The notes: a model not told the origin generated them from the letters alone. A stretch of 64,000 nt of DNA from Atopsyche davidsoni (GCA_022113835.1 JAILWY010000009.1:18328001-18392000); one strand, 5' to 3'; counted from the stretch's first letter, positions 11,076 to 24,800 are shown. Translations and numbers: made by a program.

Positions 11076-13751
11076 GGTGAAAAACTACATAAATTCATAT
11101 GATAGACTAGTTGGTGCAAGTGTCGACTCTATTGCGTTCCTGTATAAACCTACCTGACTCACCGCGATGCCTGTTATTACTTGTATTTTATGCACCTGTC
11201 TATATTTATATTTTACTTTACAGCAGCAATAAAAAACAGCAGAGTAGAAATATGAAAGAATGATAGTGGAAGGATGTGCTCTGGAAGTACCTTGTCGAGG
11301 TGGGGGGGGCTCCTAATATGATTTGCTTGCTTTAGAAGGAATATCAGGTCTAAACGCCAGAGCTTTGTGAGAAAAGGATTTATAATTATGCTATTGGGCA
11401 GCAGCAATACGCAGACTTTTTCTTCGCAGACCCGGGAACTCTATTTTCCTACACTACACTATTTTCCTTTTATAAAACCATGAACACTGGTTCAGCATGA
11501 GTATATGCTCAATGAAATGGTCGCCAACATTCTCTGAGGAGAGACACTTGATGATGAAGAAACGTTATTTTGAGCATTTTAGGCATTTTTTATGGTTTTT
11601 CATATTTAAGGGATTGAATCTTAAGCAATAATCCATAGTGACTATACAAAAGCTTAATTAATGTTGTTGTGAAAAAGATAGTTTGATAGACTAGCATGAA
11701 ACATTGTTCAATTAAAATAACAAGGTGATCTAACAGCTCGCTCTTCTCTTTATTGTTACTCTGAAAGCGTAAATCTGAAATAAAATAATAATTCTAATAA
11801 TTTTGAGTTAATGCGCGTTTCCCAACTGACCTTCTCGTGCGATACAGATTTAGCATCGTAAATATATTTTTACGGTCTATTATACGCAGGTTTTATGTAC
11901 AAAAGTTTATTTTTGTATGAAACATATTGAGTTTTTCTCGATGAAACCTTTATACCAAAGGAGTAATGTCGAAAATTTTGATTTATTTTAAGAACTTTTA
12001 CTCGATATACGAGTATTATATACACGAGTGCTAAATAAAAAGTTTGAATATTTGCTAATATATATATTGTTTTATAATAACATTACAAATATAACCTATG
12101 TTTAAAATATTTTAAGTATCAAGATTAAATTTTACAACCAAAAAAATATATATTGAACTTCCTTGGAGAAAATAATTAATTTTATATTTTTCTGATAGTT
12201 TAAAGAAAATTTTATAATTACAATTATTTAATTTTTTAAAAGAATTATTTCTTTTTTACACAAATAGTATTATTAAAATGTTGATATTTATTTCCATTTG
12301 TATTATTTAAATTAGTATAAAGCTCGGTTATCTTAGTACGAGTGTGTATGGATCTTATCTGGTTCAAAGATTGTGTCAGCTATTATAACTATTTTTAATT
12401 TTTTTAAATTATAAATTAATAATAAAATAAAATAACATAATTCGAAAGAATGGAAAAAATCAGAAATATAAAAATTGTCTAGATCCTTTTTTACCAACAA
12501 AGTGGTGCTAAAGGTTATCGCAAAGATTATCTAGGAAGTCTCGTACTCGAAAATAAAATCGTTGTCTGAACAATCGCACCCGCAAGACTGCTCCGGGGGC
12601 TTTTATCGCGGAACCCGAAGGGGGATTTCTCAACATTGAAACAGACATTATTTGTCTCGAAACATACTACAGTTATTTTTATCATAAAAGGATAAAACAC
12701 GGTCTTTAGTTTGTTTATCTCGTACTTATTCTCTTAATATGACGTTCAAATATTTGTTGAAAAAAAATACTTATATGCAGGTTTTTTGTGGGGGACCTCG
12801 ATGACAGTGGGTCGCGAAGGAAAATGAGAGGCGACGGAACCAAAAACATAAGTCTTATCGACACAGCTGAATCGATATTTCCATATAACTGTAATTTCCA
12901 ATATGGATGGGAATAAGGTCTGTTTCCTCTTGTCTTTTAGCGGATATTTCCTCACAACTGCTGGGTCTTGTGGCCGGCGCCTCGGTAGCGGAAATAATTA
13001 GTGCGTCCGTTCAAAAGTCCGTAGCTTGGTTTTGAGTTGTGTGTTTATAAAATATGAATATCCATAGTTTCTTCTTTGTTTGGCGGTAGCATTCCGTCGT
13101 AATGGAATAGTTAATATATACGGAAAAAGAAAATGTATGATATTACTCTGTAAATATTAATGCAAACCACGCCGCCCGCATCTCTCTCCTGTATCAAGCA
13201 TAATCCGCGGTCATCGGCATGCGGGATATCAATTTATTTTGTAATGTCAGTAATGTTTAAATATCTTTTTTGTAAAACCACCACAATGAAGAAATATTTA
13301 TAATACTAGAGTATCTATTAGTAATGTGCAACATTCATATTTTTCACACAATTTTAATGTTTCTTATAGCAAACTTCCATAAAAACAGTTAGTCAAAAAA
13401 CTAATATTTATCGTAAAATAGCTTATTTAAACCTAAACCAAAAACCGAGACATCTCTACTCAGATCGACTGAGTTAAAAGTCTAAACACTCTGAAGTGTA
13501 AGAAAGAGGAGCTAGAGAGATACTTTTTTATAGTTTTTTCAGAAAATATGTGTTTATCTTTAAAATCTTGAAGGAATTTGTAAAAGAATATATGATATCT
13601 TTCAATCCAGTGAAACTCTGTTTCCACTTCATCAGTTAGAGCTCATCATACAGGTACATAATTTTTCATCAACTGCACGCCTCTAAATAACATATCAAAT
13701 TTATGTTTTTCTCCTTGAATAATTATAAATAATAATGTTTTAAACATATTA
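11076..13751. other. Intronic AT-rich sequence
   Basis: No gene, RNA gene or complete element is seen. It contains poly-T/poly-A tracts and TA-rich stretches (for example 12050-12070). The short ORFs do not have protein-like composition. Confidence 0.5.
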
Positions 13752-13993
13752 TTTATAATTATAATTATAAAAAGTAACTTTGTATTTTTGTCTTCACTTT
13801 TGAGTTTATTGAAATTATTTGCTTAACTAGTTTCGACCCAATGACCGGGACATCATCAGATGCATCACTAAAGTTTAGTCATGCATCTGATGATGACCCG
13901 GTAATTGGGTCGAAACTAGTTATGCAAATAATTTCAATAAACTCAAAAGTGAAGACAAAAATACAAAGTTACTTTTTATAATTATAATTATAA
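13752..13993. repeat. Head-to-head pair of hammerhead-bearing repeats (R2)
   Basis: Two near-identical arms of about 120 bp are arranged as an inverted repeat with its centre near 13872. On the + strand the right arm reads CTGATGA (13887-13893), then a GACCC...GGGTC hairpin, then GAAAC (13912-13916) and TAGTTATGC. That is the hammerhead core order CUGAUGA / stem II / GAAA. One extra base sits between CUGAUGA and stem II. The left arm carries the same layout on the minus strand, but its stem II has a mismatch (GTCCC). Each arm then runs through a shared tail (AATTTCAATAAACTCAAAAG, a GAAGACAAAAATACAAAG block) to a TATAATTATAAT end. Hammerhead motifs in long terminal repeats are known for Penelope-like elements and retrozymes; assignment to them is inference. 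Confidence 0.7.
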
Positions 13994-14399
13994 TAATGGA
14001 TCTTCACCATTCGAATGCCTTGTCCTTTAACAAAACATTATTATTTACACAAAAACAGGTTTTTGAACTGTACCTTGAAAAATTGAGGCACAATAGTATG
14101 CCCAGCACGGTGAACTAATTTTGTGAAAATCAAGTTTATATAACCATCAGGTACATCAATGTATTACTGATACACACATATTTAGTTGTAGTTTATTTTT
14201 CATAACCTATTTGGTACAAATTTTACTATGAAATATTTCATATAGTACGTGTATATTTCATACCAATTTTTACGCATTGGTTCATATTTGGCGGGATAGA
14301 ATTTTCCCATGAGCTAAAAATGACAGTCTAGTCATGATGTAGCGATCAACAAATACCCTTTAGTCCTGGGCAGGGCTATAAACACGTCGTAGGAAATTA

Positions 14400-14518
14400 A
14401 ATATTAATAGGAGATCCCACCGCAGGGACAGGGACGGAATTCCAGCAGAGATATTGTGGGGGCTTAGCTAGGGGCGCTCAAGCCTAACCTAAAATAAACA
14501 CACACACACACACACACA
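14400..14518 (+). repeat. Short GC-richer segment ending in a (CA)n microsatellite
   Basis: GGAGATCCCACCGCAGGGAC and the following 60 bases are GC-richer than the surroundings and lead into AAGCCTAACCTAAAATAAA, then about ten CA units (14498-14518). The layout would fit a 3' end of a retroposon with a simple-repeat tail, but I do not recognise the family and see no target duplication. Confidence 0.4.
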
Positions 14519-14940
14519 TTTATAAATATGTGAAACTTTGTAAGAAGAAACCTTTAAATGCTAATATTACTGATCCATTGTTCCGTGTTATTGTCAAAAG
14601 TATCTAAGCTGTTTACAATCAACACGTTAATATTTTTGACAGCAAGTTGGGGTATTTACCCGCAATCTTTTTATTAACATTTGAATACAAAGACTTAATT
14701 TTAAAAACCACAAAACCTACAAATTGTATAACAAAAATATTTTTGACTAATAAAAAAAATACAAGAAATTCTCCGCACTTTAGAATTGTTGCACACTTCT
14801 GTCCGAGCTCTTTCCTGCTTCAATTATGCAAGGAAGTACTGGGCAAAAATGTAAGTGACATAGGCCGGGGATTATGTGCCGGGGCGGGCTGTTACGTGCC
14901 GAGTGGTCAGGCGCCCAGTCCGGAGGGGCGCGGGGCGCGG

Positions 14941-15026
14941 GGCGGGGCGTGGAGCGGGGCGCGGGGCGGGGCGCGGAGCGGGGCGCGGGGCGGGGCGTGA
15001 AGCGGGGCGCGGAGCGGGGCGCGCAG
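14941..15026 (+). repeat. 24-bp G-rich minisatellite, 3 units plus a partial unit
   Basis: Units at 14941-14964, 14965-14988 and 14989-15012 share the pattern GGCGGGGCGNGGAGCGGGGC with a 4-base end, and a partial fourth unit follows. Upstream 14926-14940 is already G-rich. Many runs of 3-4 G on the + strand could form G-quadruplexes in DNA or in the pre-mRNA. The stop-free ORFs over it (GARGGARSGARGGA patterns) are artefacts of the repeat. Confidence 0.9.
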
Positions 15027-15039
15027 CTCCGCCGGGGAC

Positions 15040-18000
15040 CATTGGAGCTGATTAATAATAAACTTAACAGGTGCGGTGAAGGCGATAAGTGTACTAGCGC
15101 CCGTTATTACCATCTTCATTTATCGTAATTATTAATAATATAATCAGCCTCGTAGTCCGGCACTTGACGTAGTTTTTTCCCAAATATTGAGTACTTGAAA
15201 AATTGTCAGTGATCCTGAAGTAGGAAAAGTCCCGTTACTCGCCTCAATCAATGAAAATAATATATAAACTTTTTTTGTTATTTTGTTTTGGTCAATATTG
15301 TTTTATCCAATCCGCGAATTTTCGCTCCGTGAAAATCAATTAATATTTGTCTATTTTTTATTTTATTGAAATATTTTGGATGCATTTATTATTTTATTGT
15401 TTTTTATTCCTTTATTAGTGATAAGGCTTTTCAAAATCATGCAGTTGTATAGTTTGATTACGAGCGGTTATCAATTAATTAAGTTATGAAATATGCATTG
15501 TTTATTAATTAAGCTACGAAAATTTTCCATAATTTTTAACCTTAATTACATTCAATTCAATAACGTTTAAATAAATTACAACCGTGTATTTAAGTAATGA
15601 AGCAACACATTCTTCTCTATTTTTAATGACTGGCTTAATTTGTAGGTCGTTTAAATTTTTTGCTATGTATTTAAATTTTAAATAATGCCAATTTTTGGAT
15701 CGTAAAAGATGTACTCATCCATCTTCATTTATTACCCTAACCTTCACATGCCTCACGGGCAGACCAAACATACTTTTACTTTGTTCCATAAAAATAGCAA
15801 TCGTGGAATTTCTTTTTTGCACCTTCTAACATACAAAATCAAAAAAAAACATTAAGACTTATCAATTTTTAAAAAACATAAAGGCACAATGTTTTATGTT
15901 AATTTATTTTATTGTAACTATATTTATGATTGCATTTGCTGTTCATGAATTATCCTCATCCGTCCCGCTCGCGGTTTCGCTGGATCCTTCGCCTCCTGAG
16001 CCAACGCGTGGGTAAGCCCGCATTGAATTGAGGAAATCGTCTCATTTCCTCAAAAACATTTCCATTAGAGAAATAGCCTTAATGCGTTGTTTTTACCTTC
16101 TGTAATCGTTACGAGGAACGTTCCCAAATCTTTGCTATTTTTTTGCTTCATTTACACATCGTTAAGACGACGTCATTTGCAATTTGTATAAAAAGATAAG
16201 CGCCACACTCGCCTGATACGGCACAGTTTTACTTTCATACTCGTTCGTCCTCGCGCAGCTTGAAAACCATTTCAGGAGATTTCCTTTGAAATTTACAAAG
16301 CATAATTAATATTTGTGATCCCTCAAAACCGAAACCATATTTGTTCTCACCGAAACCACTAAGTTTGCAGGTTTCACAATATGCCTGATATTAAACACAA
16401 GATAAGATCTTATATTGCTTTGTATATAACCTATTATTTTACTAGATATTTTGTAATGACATTATTAGTCACATTGATTTTGGAATAGTTCTGGGCCGTC
16501 GATATATTTTTCGTTTAATTAAAAGTCTCGTAATTTTAATACATTTTTTTAAAATAACATGCCAACTAATAAAATAAAAATTTAACAATAAGAGAAACAC
16601 ATTTCATTTAAATACTTGTGTTTATTTTACTTAGGAGAATTTTGTTGAAAAAGATTCCCATATCACATTGTTAATTATTCAATATTAAAAAGGCGCAGTT
16701 TGTCTAAAGTTAATATTAACAATCATGAGAGGTATAATTATCTATTTGTAAGTCGTGTGCGTAAACATGAACTCTACAGCTTGTAACAAAGTTGTACAAG
16801 CTCAGGAGCTGCCTCGACGGAAATATTCACATCAGACGAAGACGGAGAGTAACTAACGAGCCCTGACGTCATGAAGTTCCGCACGTGAGTACAAACATAT
16901 TTCAGCTATTTCTACCAATCAAATCAATAACAGTTAACAATAGAGCTACTAAGTCTGCCAAGTAGTTTGATTTAGAAACAAATTTCGTTTATTTCAAGAT
17001 GTCACATCGTTGAATGAGATGTTTCTGTGACAGATATTGCGGGTATTCATCTCACAGTTAAGACTTCTTCCAGCGATGTTTTAAGATGTGCGCTGAAATG
17101 CGGTGGCGCGGTATTTGTACGGAAGCGATATGGTTCCTTTGACAGTTGAGTCTTTGTTCTTTGGAAATCAGTCCGATATGGAAGGGGCTAAATATTCTTC
17201 CTTCCCTGTCTCCCTAGAGATTTAGCAAAATAAGACTTACCTTAGAAGGTAGATATATAAATTTCAAAGTTTGATTCTAAATAAGTTTGTAAATCATTGA
17301 AATTCGACTGTAGCTATTTAATTATCATTGTAATACTGATCACTACAAGAGAAACAAGTATTTTAATTAAAAACTCCTTTGCGTATTTTCATTATCTATT
17401 TTTTTTATATTAAATTATTTAAAAATACAAAAGATATATATGTTTGCGAGCTAATTTTCTAGAGCACTTTACGGTCTAAAACTTTTGGCTGTTTAATCTT
17501 TACTCCAGTGCATTATAAAATATACTTATTCTGATTAATTTCGTAACATTTTTATAGAGAAATGTTTATTTTTACTAAACGGAACTGGATAAGGGTTGAA
17601 TACACAAGAAGGGTTGGCTTCACCGTTTATTAGATAGTTGATTAAAACCTACCCTATTGGTTTATAATACCCGGTCTATTGAGTACACAAAATTTTGTTT
17701 GCCAATAACTTTGAACCTTGCGATTGGAAGGATCTTCCTGATTTATAACTTCAGAGTTCCCTATCAATAAATAATCACTCAAGTATCATTTTTATTACCA
17801 CCAATTAACTGTAATAAATATATTCACATCAATAACATGTATTGTATATTTTCGTTTTCACCTCATAACTTTTGTATAAAACCTTAGTATTAACACAAAA
17901 ATATTAATTTGTGTGTTGAAATCAAAACTAAAATATATTTGACTATTTTAGATATTATAAATTATATGCACTATTGGGCTGTGAAATACTTTTAGATTTC

Positions 18001-19431
18001 TTAAAATCAGGTTATTTATTTACGATAAAATTTATGTAAAATTTTAAATATTATATATATACATAAATATATTAATTTATAATCCTAATTTAAACTTATT
18101 TTGTCATGTTTCGGGTGTCAAATTTGAAAAAAAAATATTTATCTTAATTATAAGTTTGTACTTATTATTTAAATAATCTGTAAATTTGAACGAATTGATA
18201 AATAAATGAAATATTTCGTTTTTAATTTTAAATAATCGTTTTCAAACCACAACACATTTGACTCTTACATAAAATATACATTAACCAAATGTCATAACAT
18301 TTATATATACCTAAACACTCAACAACCTTAATTACTTGCCGTTTTCGACTGGAAGCAAACCGTCCTGACTAAGGAGGCGGAAAATAGAAGACAGATCATT
18401 CTACAATGAACAGAACTCACATCTCGCCTAATGACATATGTCACTAGATAAGAATGTTAAGATTATGATACTCTTGCACTTCAGTTCTCAATACCATTAA
18501 TTATAAACCAACGAATTAATAATGATAAAAATAATCTACACTATTTGCGTCTTATGTAACTCAGGATTAGAATTATGTTTTTTCTACATATTTATATTAA
18601 AATTGTCAATTGTCATTTTTTTATTTATATAGTCAATTTATATTACTCAAAATTCAATGACAACTTTTTTAAAATAAAATCAAATGATTAATAAAGTCAT
18701 TGGATATATGTTGAATTTACGTGATATTTATAAACATTTTTACGTTTAAAAAAATATGGGACGTAACAGATAAATACACTATGATTATAATCAGAGGTAT
18801 ATCTAAGCGCTGATGTTTGTGTATATAATGAGCTCGATAATGACCATAAGATAGTGGACATCGTCGGCCGACAGTAATGCGCATGACGGATTGACAGGCT
18901 GCATTACTGACAATTCCCCAATAACCAGCCACCCCAAGATTGGCCGCCCCAAGATTACAAAGGGGTCTTGATGCTGCAACACCAATAATTCAGAGATACA
19001 ATCTCACGATATCCTGGTTTACGATAACGTTCCAGTCGCATTATTGTGTTATGATTTATTTATCAAAGTTTTATATTGGCAGTGTCGGGGTGTCTCGACC
19101 GGTCCGCGGTTCACTCTTCAGTCGGACGTTGCAGATCTTTCAGTCGGTGACGCTATATTTTTTAGCTTTTAATGGTAGTTTCTTCCAAATATTTTTCTAT
19201 CTATTATTTATCTAATAATTTTTTAAATATTTCTAAAATCTCTTTACTTCACCTGCATTTCACTCTGGGATGACCGAGCTCATGTACTCTTGTGCGAATA
19301 TCTGGACCATAAGATGGCAAGATCATATAACTATAAATTTTTAAGCTCATTAATATGTATGAAATTCATATTATTTTTTATACTCAACGATGAACAAACA
19401 CTAATATGCTTCTCTAAAAATACACAGTATT
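15040..19431. other. Intronic AT-rich sequence
   Basis: No supported gene or complete mobile element. A modest GC-richer patch at 15960-16020 and a segment at 18860-18960 with two copies of CCCCAAGATT are the only departures from AT-rich background; I cannot assign either. Confidence 0.5.
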
Positions 19432-19670
19432 TCAATATTTTTGACAGAGACTACTTGTTGGAATTCCATTTTAATATTTTCAATAAAATACCTTTATGAT
19501 TTTTTTACATATTTAATTTTATTTGTGACAGGTTTCGTTTCGCTTTCGGTTTTGGTTTTGACTTCATTTGATAATGTCAACGTTAAAGCTTGGCGAAACC
19601 AGTTACCAGTTAAATTATCGTGAGTTAAAATCACTAAAGTATTTTATTTTAACACTAAAATATTTTAAAA
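19432..19670. repeat. Two R1 repeat halves arranged head to head
   Basis: The left half (19432-19545) reads as the R1 tail on the minus strand: AATATTTTTGACAGAGACTA, GGAATTCCATTTTAATATTT, then TTTGTGACAGGTTTCG. The right half (19566-19670) is plus-strand R1: TTTGATAATGTCAACG, a GTCAACG...TTGGC hairpin, GAAACCAGTTACC, and a TCACTAAAGTATTTTATTTT tail. The two halves form an inverted pair like the R2 pair at 13.75-13.99 kb. The hairpin side of the left half has been replaced by T/G-rich sequence. Confidence 0.7.
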
Positions 19671-20609
19671 TTTAAAAAAAACAGCATTATCATCCACCTT
19701 GCACACATTGCTTAATGATATACTTTCAAGATATTTTTTAACTATTACCATATTATTATATTAATCGAGCACTTGCTAGTCTTAAATATTTGTCTGCATT
19801 GTATACAATACTTTAAAAAATATGTACATCAGCTCACACATGGACCAAATCTTATGCCACAACATGGACCAAATCCGTTCATTCAACATAATCAGACGTG
19901 AAATGAGCAAGTCAGCCCGATGCCAGGAGCCGTCCCTCCACGCGCCTCCACTGACCCAGTTAGTTCCGGCAGTGTTAAATTTAGTCACATTTCCATATTT
20001 GAGTACTTAGCCTCGGCTGGGACGAGCTTCTCGCCAGCGCGGGCAGCGGAAAGGAAACCCCTCGGAAAACTGGATTTTTATTTTAGTTTATACGAATAAA
20101 ATAACAATTACCACTGAAACCACCTACTAATATTTTAATTACTCTAAACTACAAAATGCTACTATTCGTAAAAAATAAATCATGATTATCAATCAATCAT
20201 AATCAGTATAAAAATTAAAATTAATATTTTCTGTACAATATAAACATGAATAACCTTATCGATGACGTATTCAAATAACCGCAAATATAGTAATATTTCT
20301 AGTAAATCGTTTAAAAATAAAGCATTGAGAATTTTTTTCAGATTCTTTTCAAACCGTATCGTTCGAAGAATACAAATTGAAATAATCTATTAAGTAAAGA
20401 AGAAACTTTTTTGTATAAAAAACTTGCGGGTACATAGATCAGTCTACCGCCCCAGACGGTCAGCGGCCAAGGGCTCTTTTCACTTTTTTATAAATTTACT
20501 CTCCATTTATTTACGTTCCATGGCTCCAAGGACGTTCGTTAAACGAACGGAGTACATTCATCGATTCACTAAATATCGATTTTGATTAAGAATGCAATTC
20601 AGCCATATA

Positions 20610-21005
20610 CAGCAATACCCCACACCGCTTTACGCGAGGGATACGTTCCGGAAAAAATCGCGTATATCAGGGTTTACGATTAAACATACATACATAGTCA
20701 AAACTTAATTTTTAAAAATACGAATCATTTGGATCAATCACTTTAATTCTAAGAACACTCTATCCAGTATTGCGTGTTATTTTTACAGAAAAATACATCT
20801 ATTGTCTTTTGGGTAGCGTTTCTTTTACGTTCTTGTAAAATACGTTCATAACACCCAACGCTGTTTTTAATTGTTAAGAGAAGTCAATGACTACATTATG
20901 TTGATACATAAATTCGCGTAGTGCGAGGCATTTTAACGCGAAATTTGAAACTCGCGTTATAGTAAAACCGCGCATAACGGGGTCGCATAAAGCGGGGTAT
21001 TACTG
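20610..21005 (+). mobile_element. pogo/Tigger-like non-autonomous element, copy 1
   Basis: Begins CAGCAATACCCCACACCGCT and ends with the inverse of CAGTAATACCCCGCTTTATG; both ends are flanked by TA, the target of Tc1/mariner and pogo elements. The termini resemble the CAG.NATACC.CG ends of Tigger-type elements. No transposase ORF is present in the 396 bp, so it would be a MITE. Internal sequence is about 90% shared by eye with 62737-63144. Homology to the second copy continues about 90 bp beyond the right terminus, to about 21095. Confidence 0.7.
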
Positions 21006-21136
21006 TATTACTCTTTTTTGAAAGTCATTGAAATACGCAAAAATATTTTTATCAAATGAGAGTGTTGTAAATGTCAAAACAATTTGAATTTTATGTTTAT
21101 ATTTTATTTTTTTAAAAATTGGTATGAAATATACAC

Positions 21137-21138
<2 letters not shown>

Positions 21139-21184
<46 letters not shown>
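21139..21184. repeat. (TA)n microsatellite
   Basis: About 23 uninterrupted TA units followed by a T-run. Likely length-variable. Confidence 0.97.
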
Positions 21185-21192
<8 letters not shown>

Positions 21193-21663
21193 TTACTCGT
21201 ATATATGAAAAAGCTTTTGAAGATTAAAATATATATAGAAAATTAAAAGATATAAAATACATTAAAAATTTAAATTTCACTGGGAAAGTTAAAAAATTAC
21301 TCCCGCTCAACCCTCGGTGGCCGATACATGCTTCGAATAACAATGAAATCGGCTTTTTTATAGTTTCTGCAGTAATGTTATATAACGAGACTGAACGTCC
21401 CTGGCTATCGACTACAAATCAGGGGAGAGCACCAGCGGTGTTCGTTTCGTCTTGTGCAAGAAGCCCTGCAAACTTTTCAAGTACGTCAGTCTAACCTCAG
21501 CGCTCACTTGCGAATGTGCGCGCGTTCAAAGTTGTCGGTAATCGCGGATCAATTTCCGATCCCCACCGCCAAACGCCCACAGAACTGCTCCCACGCGTGA
21601 GAGCCTCCGCCCCGCCCGCCCCGCCCTACCAACTACGCACCTTACATATATGGTATGACATTA

Positions 21664-21830
21664 TATTACATATATGTCAACATCAGATGCATAACTAAAC
21701 TGAACAGTTTAGTTTTGCATCTGATGACGACCAAGTCTGTTGGTCGAAACTAGTCATGCAAAAAATATAATTAACTCAAAGTGAAGAAAGAATACAAAGT
21801 TATCTTTATCATTATAAAAAAAAACATTGT
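21664..21830 (+). repeat. Single hammerhead-bearing repeat (R2)
   Basis: A long stem-loop (CATCAGATGCATAACTAAAC with AACAGTTTAGTTTTGCATCT) leads into CTGATGA (21721-21727). A 7-bp stem follows (CGACCAA, loop GTCTG, TTGGTC with the next G), then GAAAC (21746-21750) and TAGTCATGC. A GTC triplet lies just before the first stem at 21676-21678, where type I hammerheads cleave. The tail (AACTCAAAGTGAAGA, ATACAAAGTTATC, TTATAAAAA) matches the arms at 13.75-13.99 kb. Caveats: the last bases of the CTGATG core can also pair with CATCAG in stem I, and stem III would be only about 2 bp, as in the minimal-stem hammerheads of Penelope-like elements. Activity is untested. Confidence 0.7.
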
Positions 21831-24800
21831 TTTCACAAAATAAATGCTTTTTCAATTTTAATGTATTCCTACCCAAAACCATGCCTTGAAATTACTTCGT
21901 CTTATGTGTTTTATTATTACTTCACACGTGAAGGTATCCACGTAAATATTCAATGTTTCAACTAAAACTTTTCAGAACGTTGTAAACTTAATGAAATCAT
22001 ATATTTTTGTAACTTTTTTTTACATTACTGATGAACTCAAAACTCCACTTTAATGTGTTTTTCCGGACATTTGTGATTTCCCACACAACCACTACTTGTG
22101 AAATAAATATTTTTCTTGTTTTTTTATTTTCTTTTATATATTTCTTTTATGAGTTCTTTTATAATGAAGTCGCTCTATGTTTATATTTTTTTTCATGCTA
22201 CGTTATAGTAATATATTATATAGTTTTATATTTTTTAATACCACAAAATATTTACTTTGTAAAAATATTATACTTACTTTTGTTCACAGACACTTACTTT
22301 TGCGCAGCATATATATAAATATATATATATATTTGGTATATGAATAGGCGTGCCAATATTGTCTTGACTATACTATCCAAATTTGTATAGCTATCAGGGG
22401 ACTGTGTCGCGTATCAGGGAGGCAGGATATGAGGTATTCTCGTATCGGTAGTGTGAAGAATATCCCTTGAATTAGGCGGGAAGGTCACGAGTATCCGTCA
22501 TGTTGAATTATGTATGAACGGTAGACTTTATACTTTGGGTTCTTTTTCTCACGACTCGGGGGGCTTCAATTCGACGTCGGTACCGAAATGTACAGAATTT
22601 ATAATTTTGTGTCCTGCCTGTGACTGCGCTACCACACAATCGCAGATTGTAATATTCCATTGAGTAATAAGTATCATTTCAACTTAAATTTGAACAACTG
22701 TATTCAAATAGCTTATATTTTAAATCAGTGAGATATTTCTTATAAAGTGCTGTTTTCTTGAGACTCGGACCGCTTCAGGGACATTTTAATTTCTTATCAA
22801 TAATAATGCTGATAATAATAATATTAACATTAGCTGTCTTGGAAGCTTGTCTTGCTGCTGCTGTGTTTACTCCAAAAACTCAAAATACCGAAACCACAAC
22901 TGCTATTAACTCAAATGTCTAATTAACAGGAACTGGTTTTGACAGTATGTTACTATATAAATAGTCACTATATAGAAATATGCAATTGTGCTTATTGTCT
23001 TTTGATATAATGTTTATGATTTATCAAAAATATATTAGTATAACTTAAGTGAAACTATATGAAAAATACTTTCAACTCATAAAAACCTCACCCGAGTTCG
23101 CCGGCGACAAGTCCAGCCAGGGAAATCAAGCTCGTTTCAGCAAATCACTTTTACCGAAGGTTAATAATTCGAACCCCCACAAAATGAACCCCTCCGCCAC
23201 GTGCCTGATCCCTTATTTATGTGCTCCGTATAATTACACAAGTCACTCATAATTTGGGAAAACTTTGAGACTGAAAAATATACACCATTTGAAGACACGT
23301 TAAGTCCGAAGTAAGTGTACTCAAGCATTGTCACATTATTTTTCCATTGATATAAAATCGATATTGATATATTTCTGTGTATCTTTGTTTAGAGGTTTTA
23401 TTAGTTTTATCTGATTACCGGATGACCTGTTCACTTTTTGTTGTACTAAAAATTTTATGATAAAATAAGACAGCAACTTTATTTCTGTTTTATTCATATC
23501 CATCAACCCGAAAATCGTTGATTCAAAAAAACTAAAACGTATTAATTTTCAAAATCGTTTTTCATGTCAGTTTTCAATGAAAAATATAATTTACGTGATT
23601 TTCAGAACATTTTTCCAATTTTTTTTATTTTATTTGAGAGGCAGTTTTATTTCACAATTTGATGAATTTCATATTCATTAATCATATTACTTTTACAATT
23701 TACAAAACAACGGATGAGTCAGTAGTAAATGGTTAAAATCGTTATTCATACTAGACTGTTTATCATTGAAAAAATCTTGAATGTTTTTCAGTATTTCCAA
23801 TTCGAGGTTACTCAGTGCGTGATATGAAATATTTGGTTTGATTTCATAAGCTTTCTTTAAATACTATAAAAACAGAATAAGTGGATGTAAATTTGACACA
23901 ATTAAAAATATGTAGGAAAAATCAAATTGCGTAATAAATCAACTTGTGAAATAAATTTTCTATTAAATGGGATACTCATTTATATTTCTGAATTTCTTTT
24001 GTTTAAAAAACACAAGTTTTTAGGCAATATTTGCATATTTGATCTCTAAAAAAATGTATTGTGGAAAATGTTTTTGTTATGAAAATATATTCAAATAACG
24101 ATTAACTTAGATTATTCTGAAGTGAAAAAAATTGACAAAAGAAGTTAGTTCATAAATATAAATGTATTGTCTTAGAAAAACAATGTAAAGTTTTAAATAG
24201 ATCCATATTTCAGTGGTATGAATCTTTTTAGGATTATTCAACAAAAATATTTAATAATGTAAATAAAGGCTTTGTTAGTTTTACATTTCATTTCATTTTT
24301 TTCATAGTTTACCATTATTTATATTTACATTATTTATACTCACATGATTTATATATTCATTTTATTTATTTAGTAAATTAAATTAAATGTCATTAATCGG
24401 TTTTTTTTCAATTTTTATTTTTATTATTCATTTGATGTTTATAAACTTATTTCAATCAAAAACTATGTTTTTTTAAATACAATACTTCTTAAAATAACTT
24501 TCACGGACTAACTTAAAAAGATTGTGAAATAATTTTTTTTTATTCAATACTGTTTGGTTACTAAAAAAAGGTTTTTGATAAAACCACATGGGTAAAAAAT
24601 TGCATTTTTCTTTTTGAGGCCATTATTAGATTTTATAACTAGAAAACTATCACTTGCTCTTGTACAAAATAAATGCTAAAAAATAACGAATTTGTAAAGA
24701 ACTTATCAATATCGACGTCGTGAATAAGGTGATAAATTTTATAACACTCCAATTTATATAGAACTATCCAGTACTTGCCATGCGGGCCTTGTAATGTCTG

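Noticed and set aside
14874..15128. Gly/Arg/Ala-rich ORFs
   Set aside because: They are translations of the 24-bp G-rich minisatellite on both strands.
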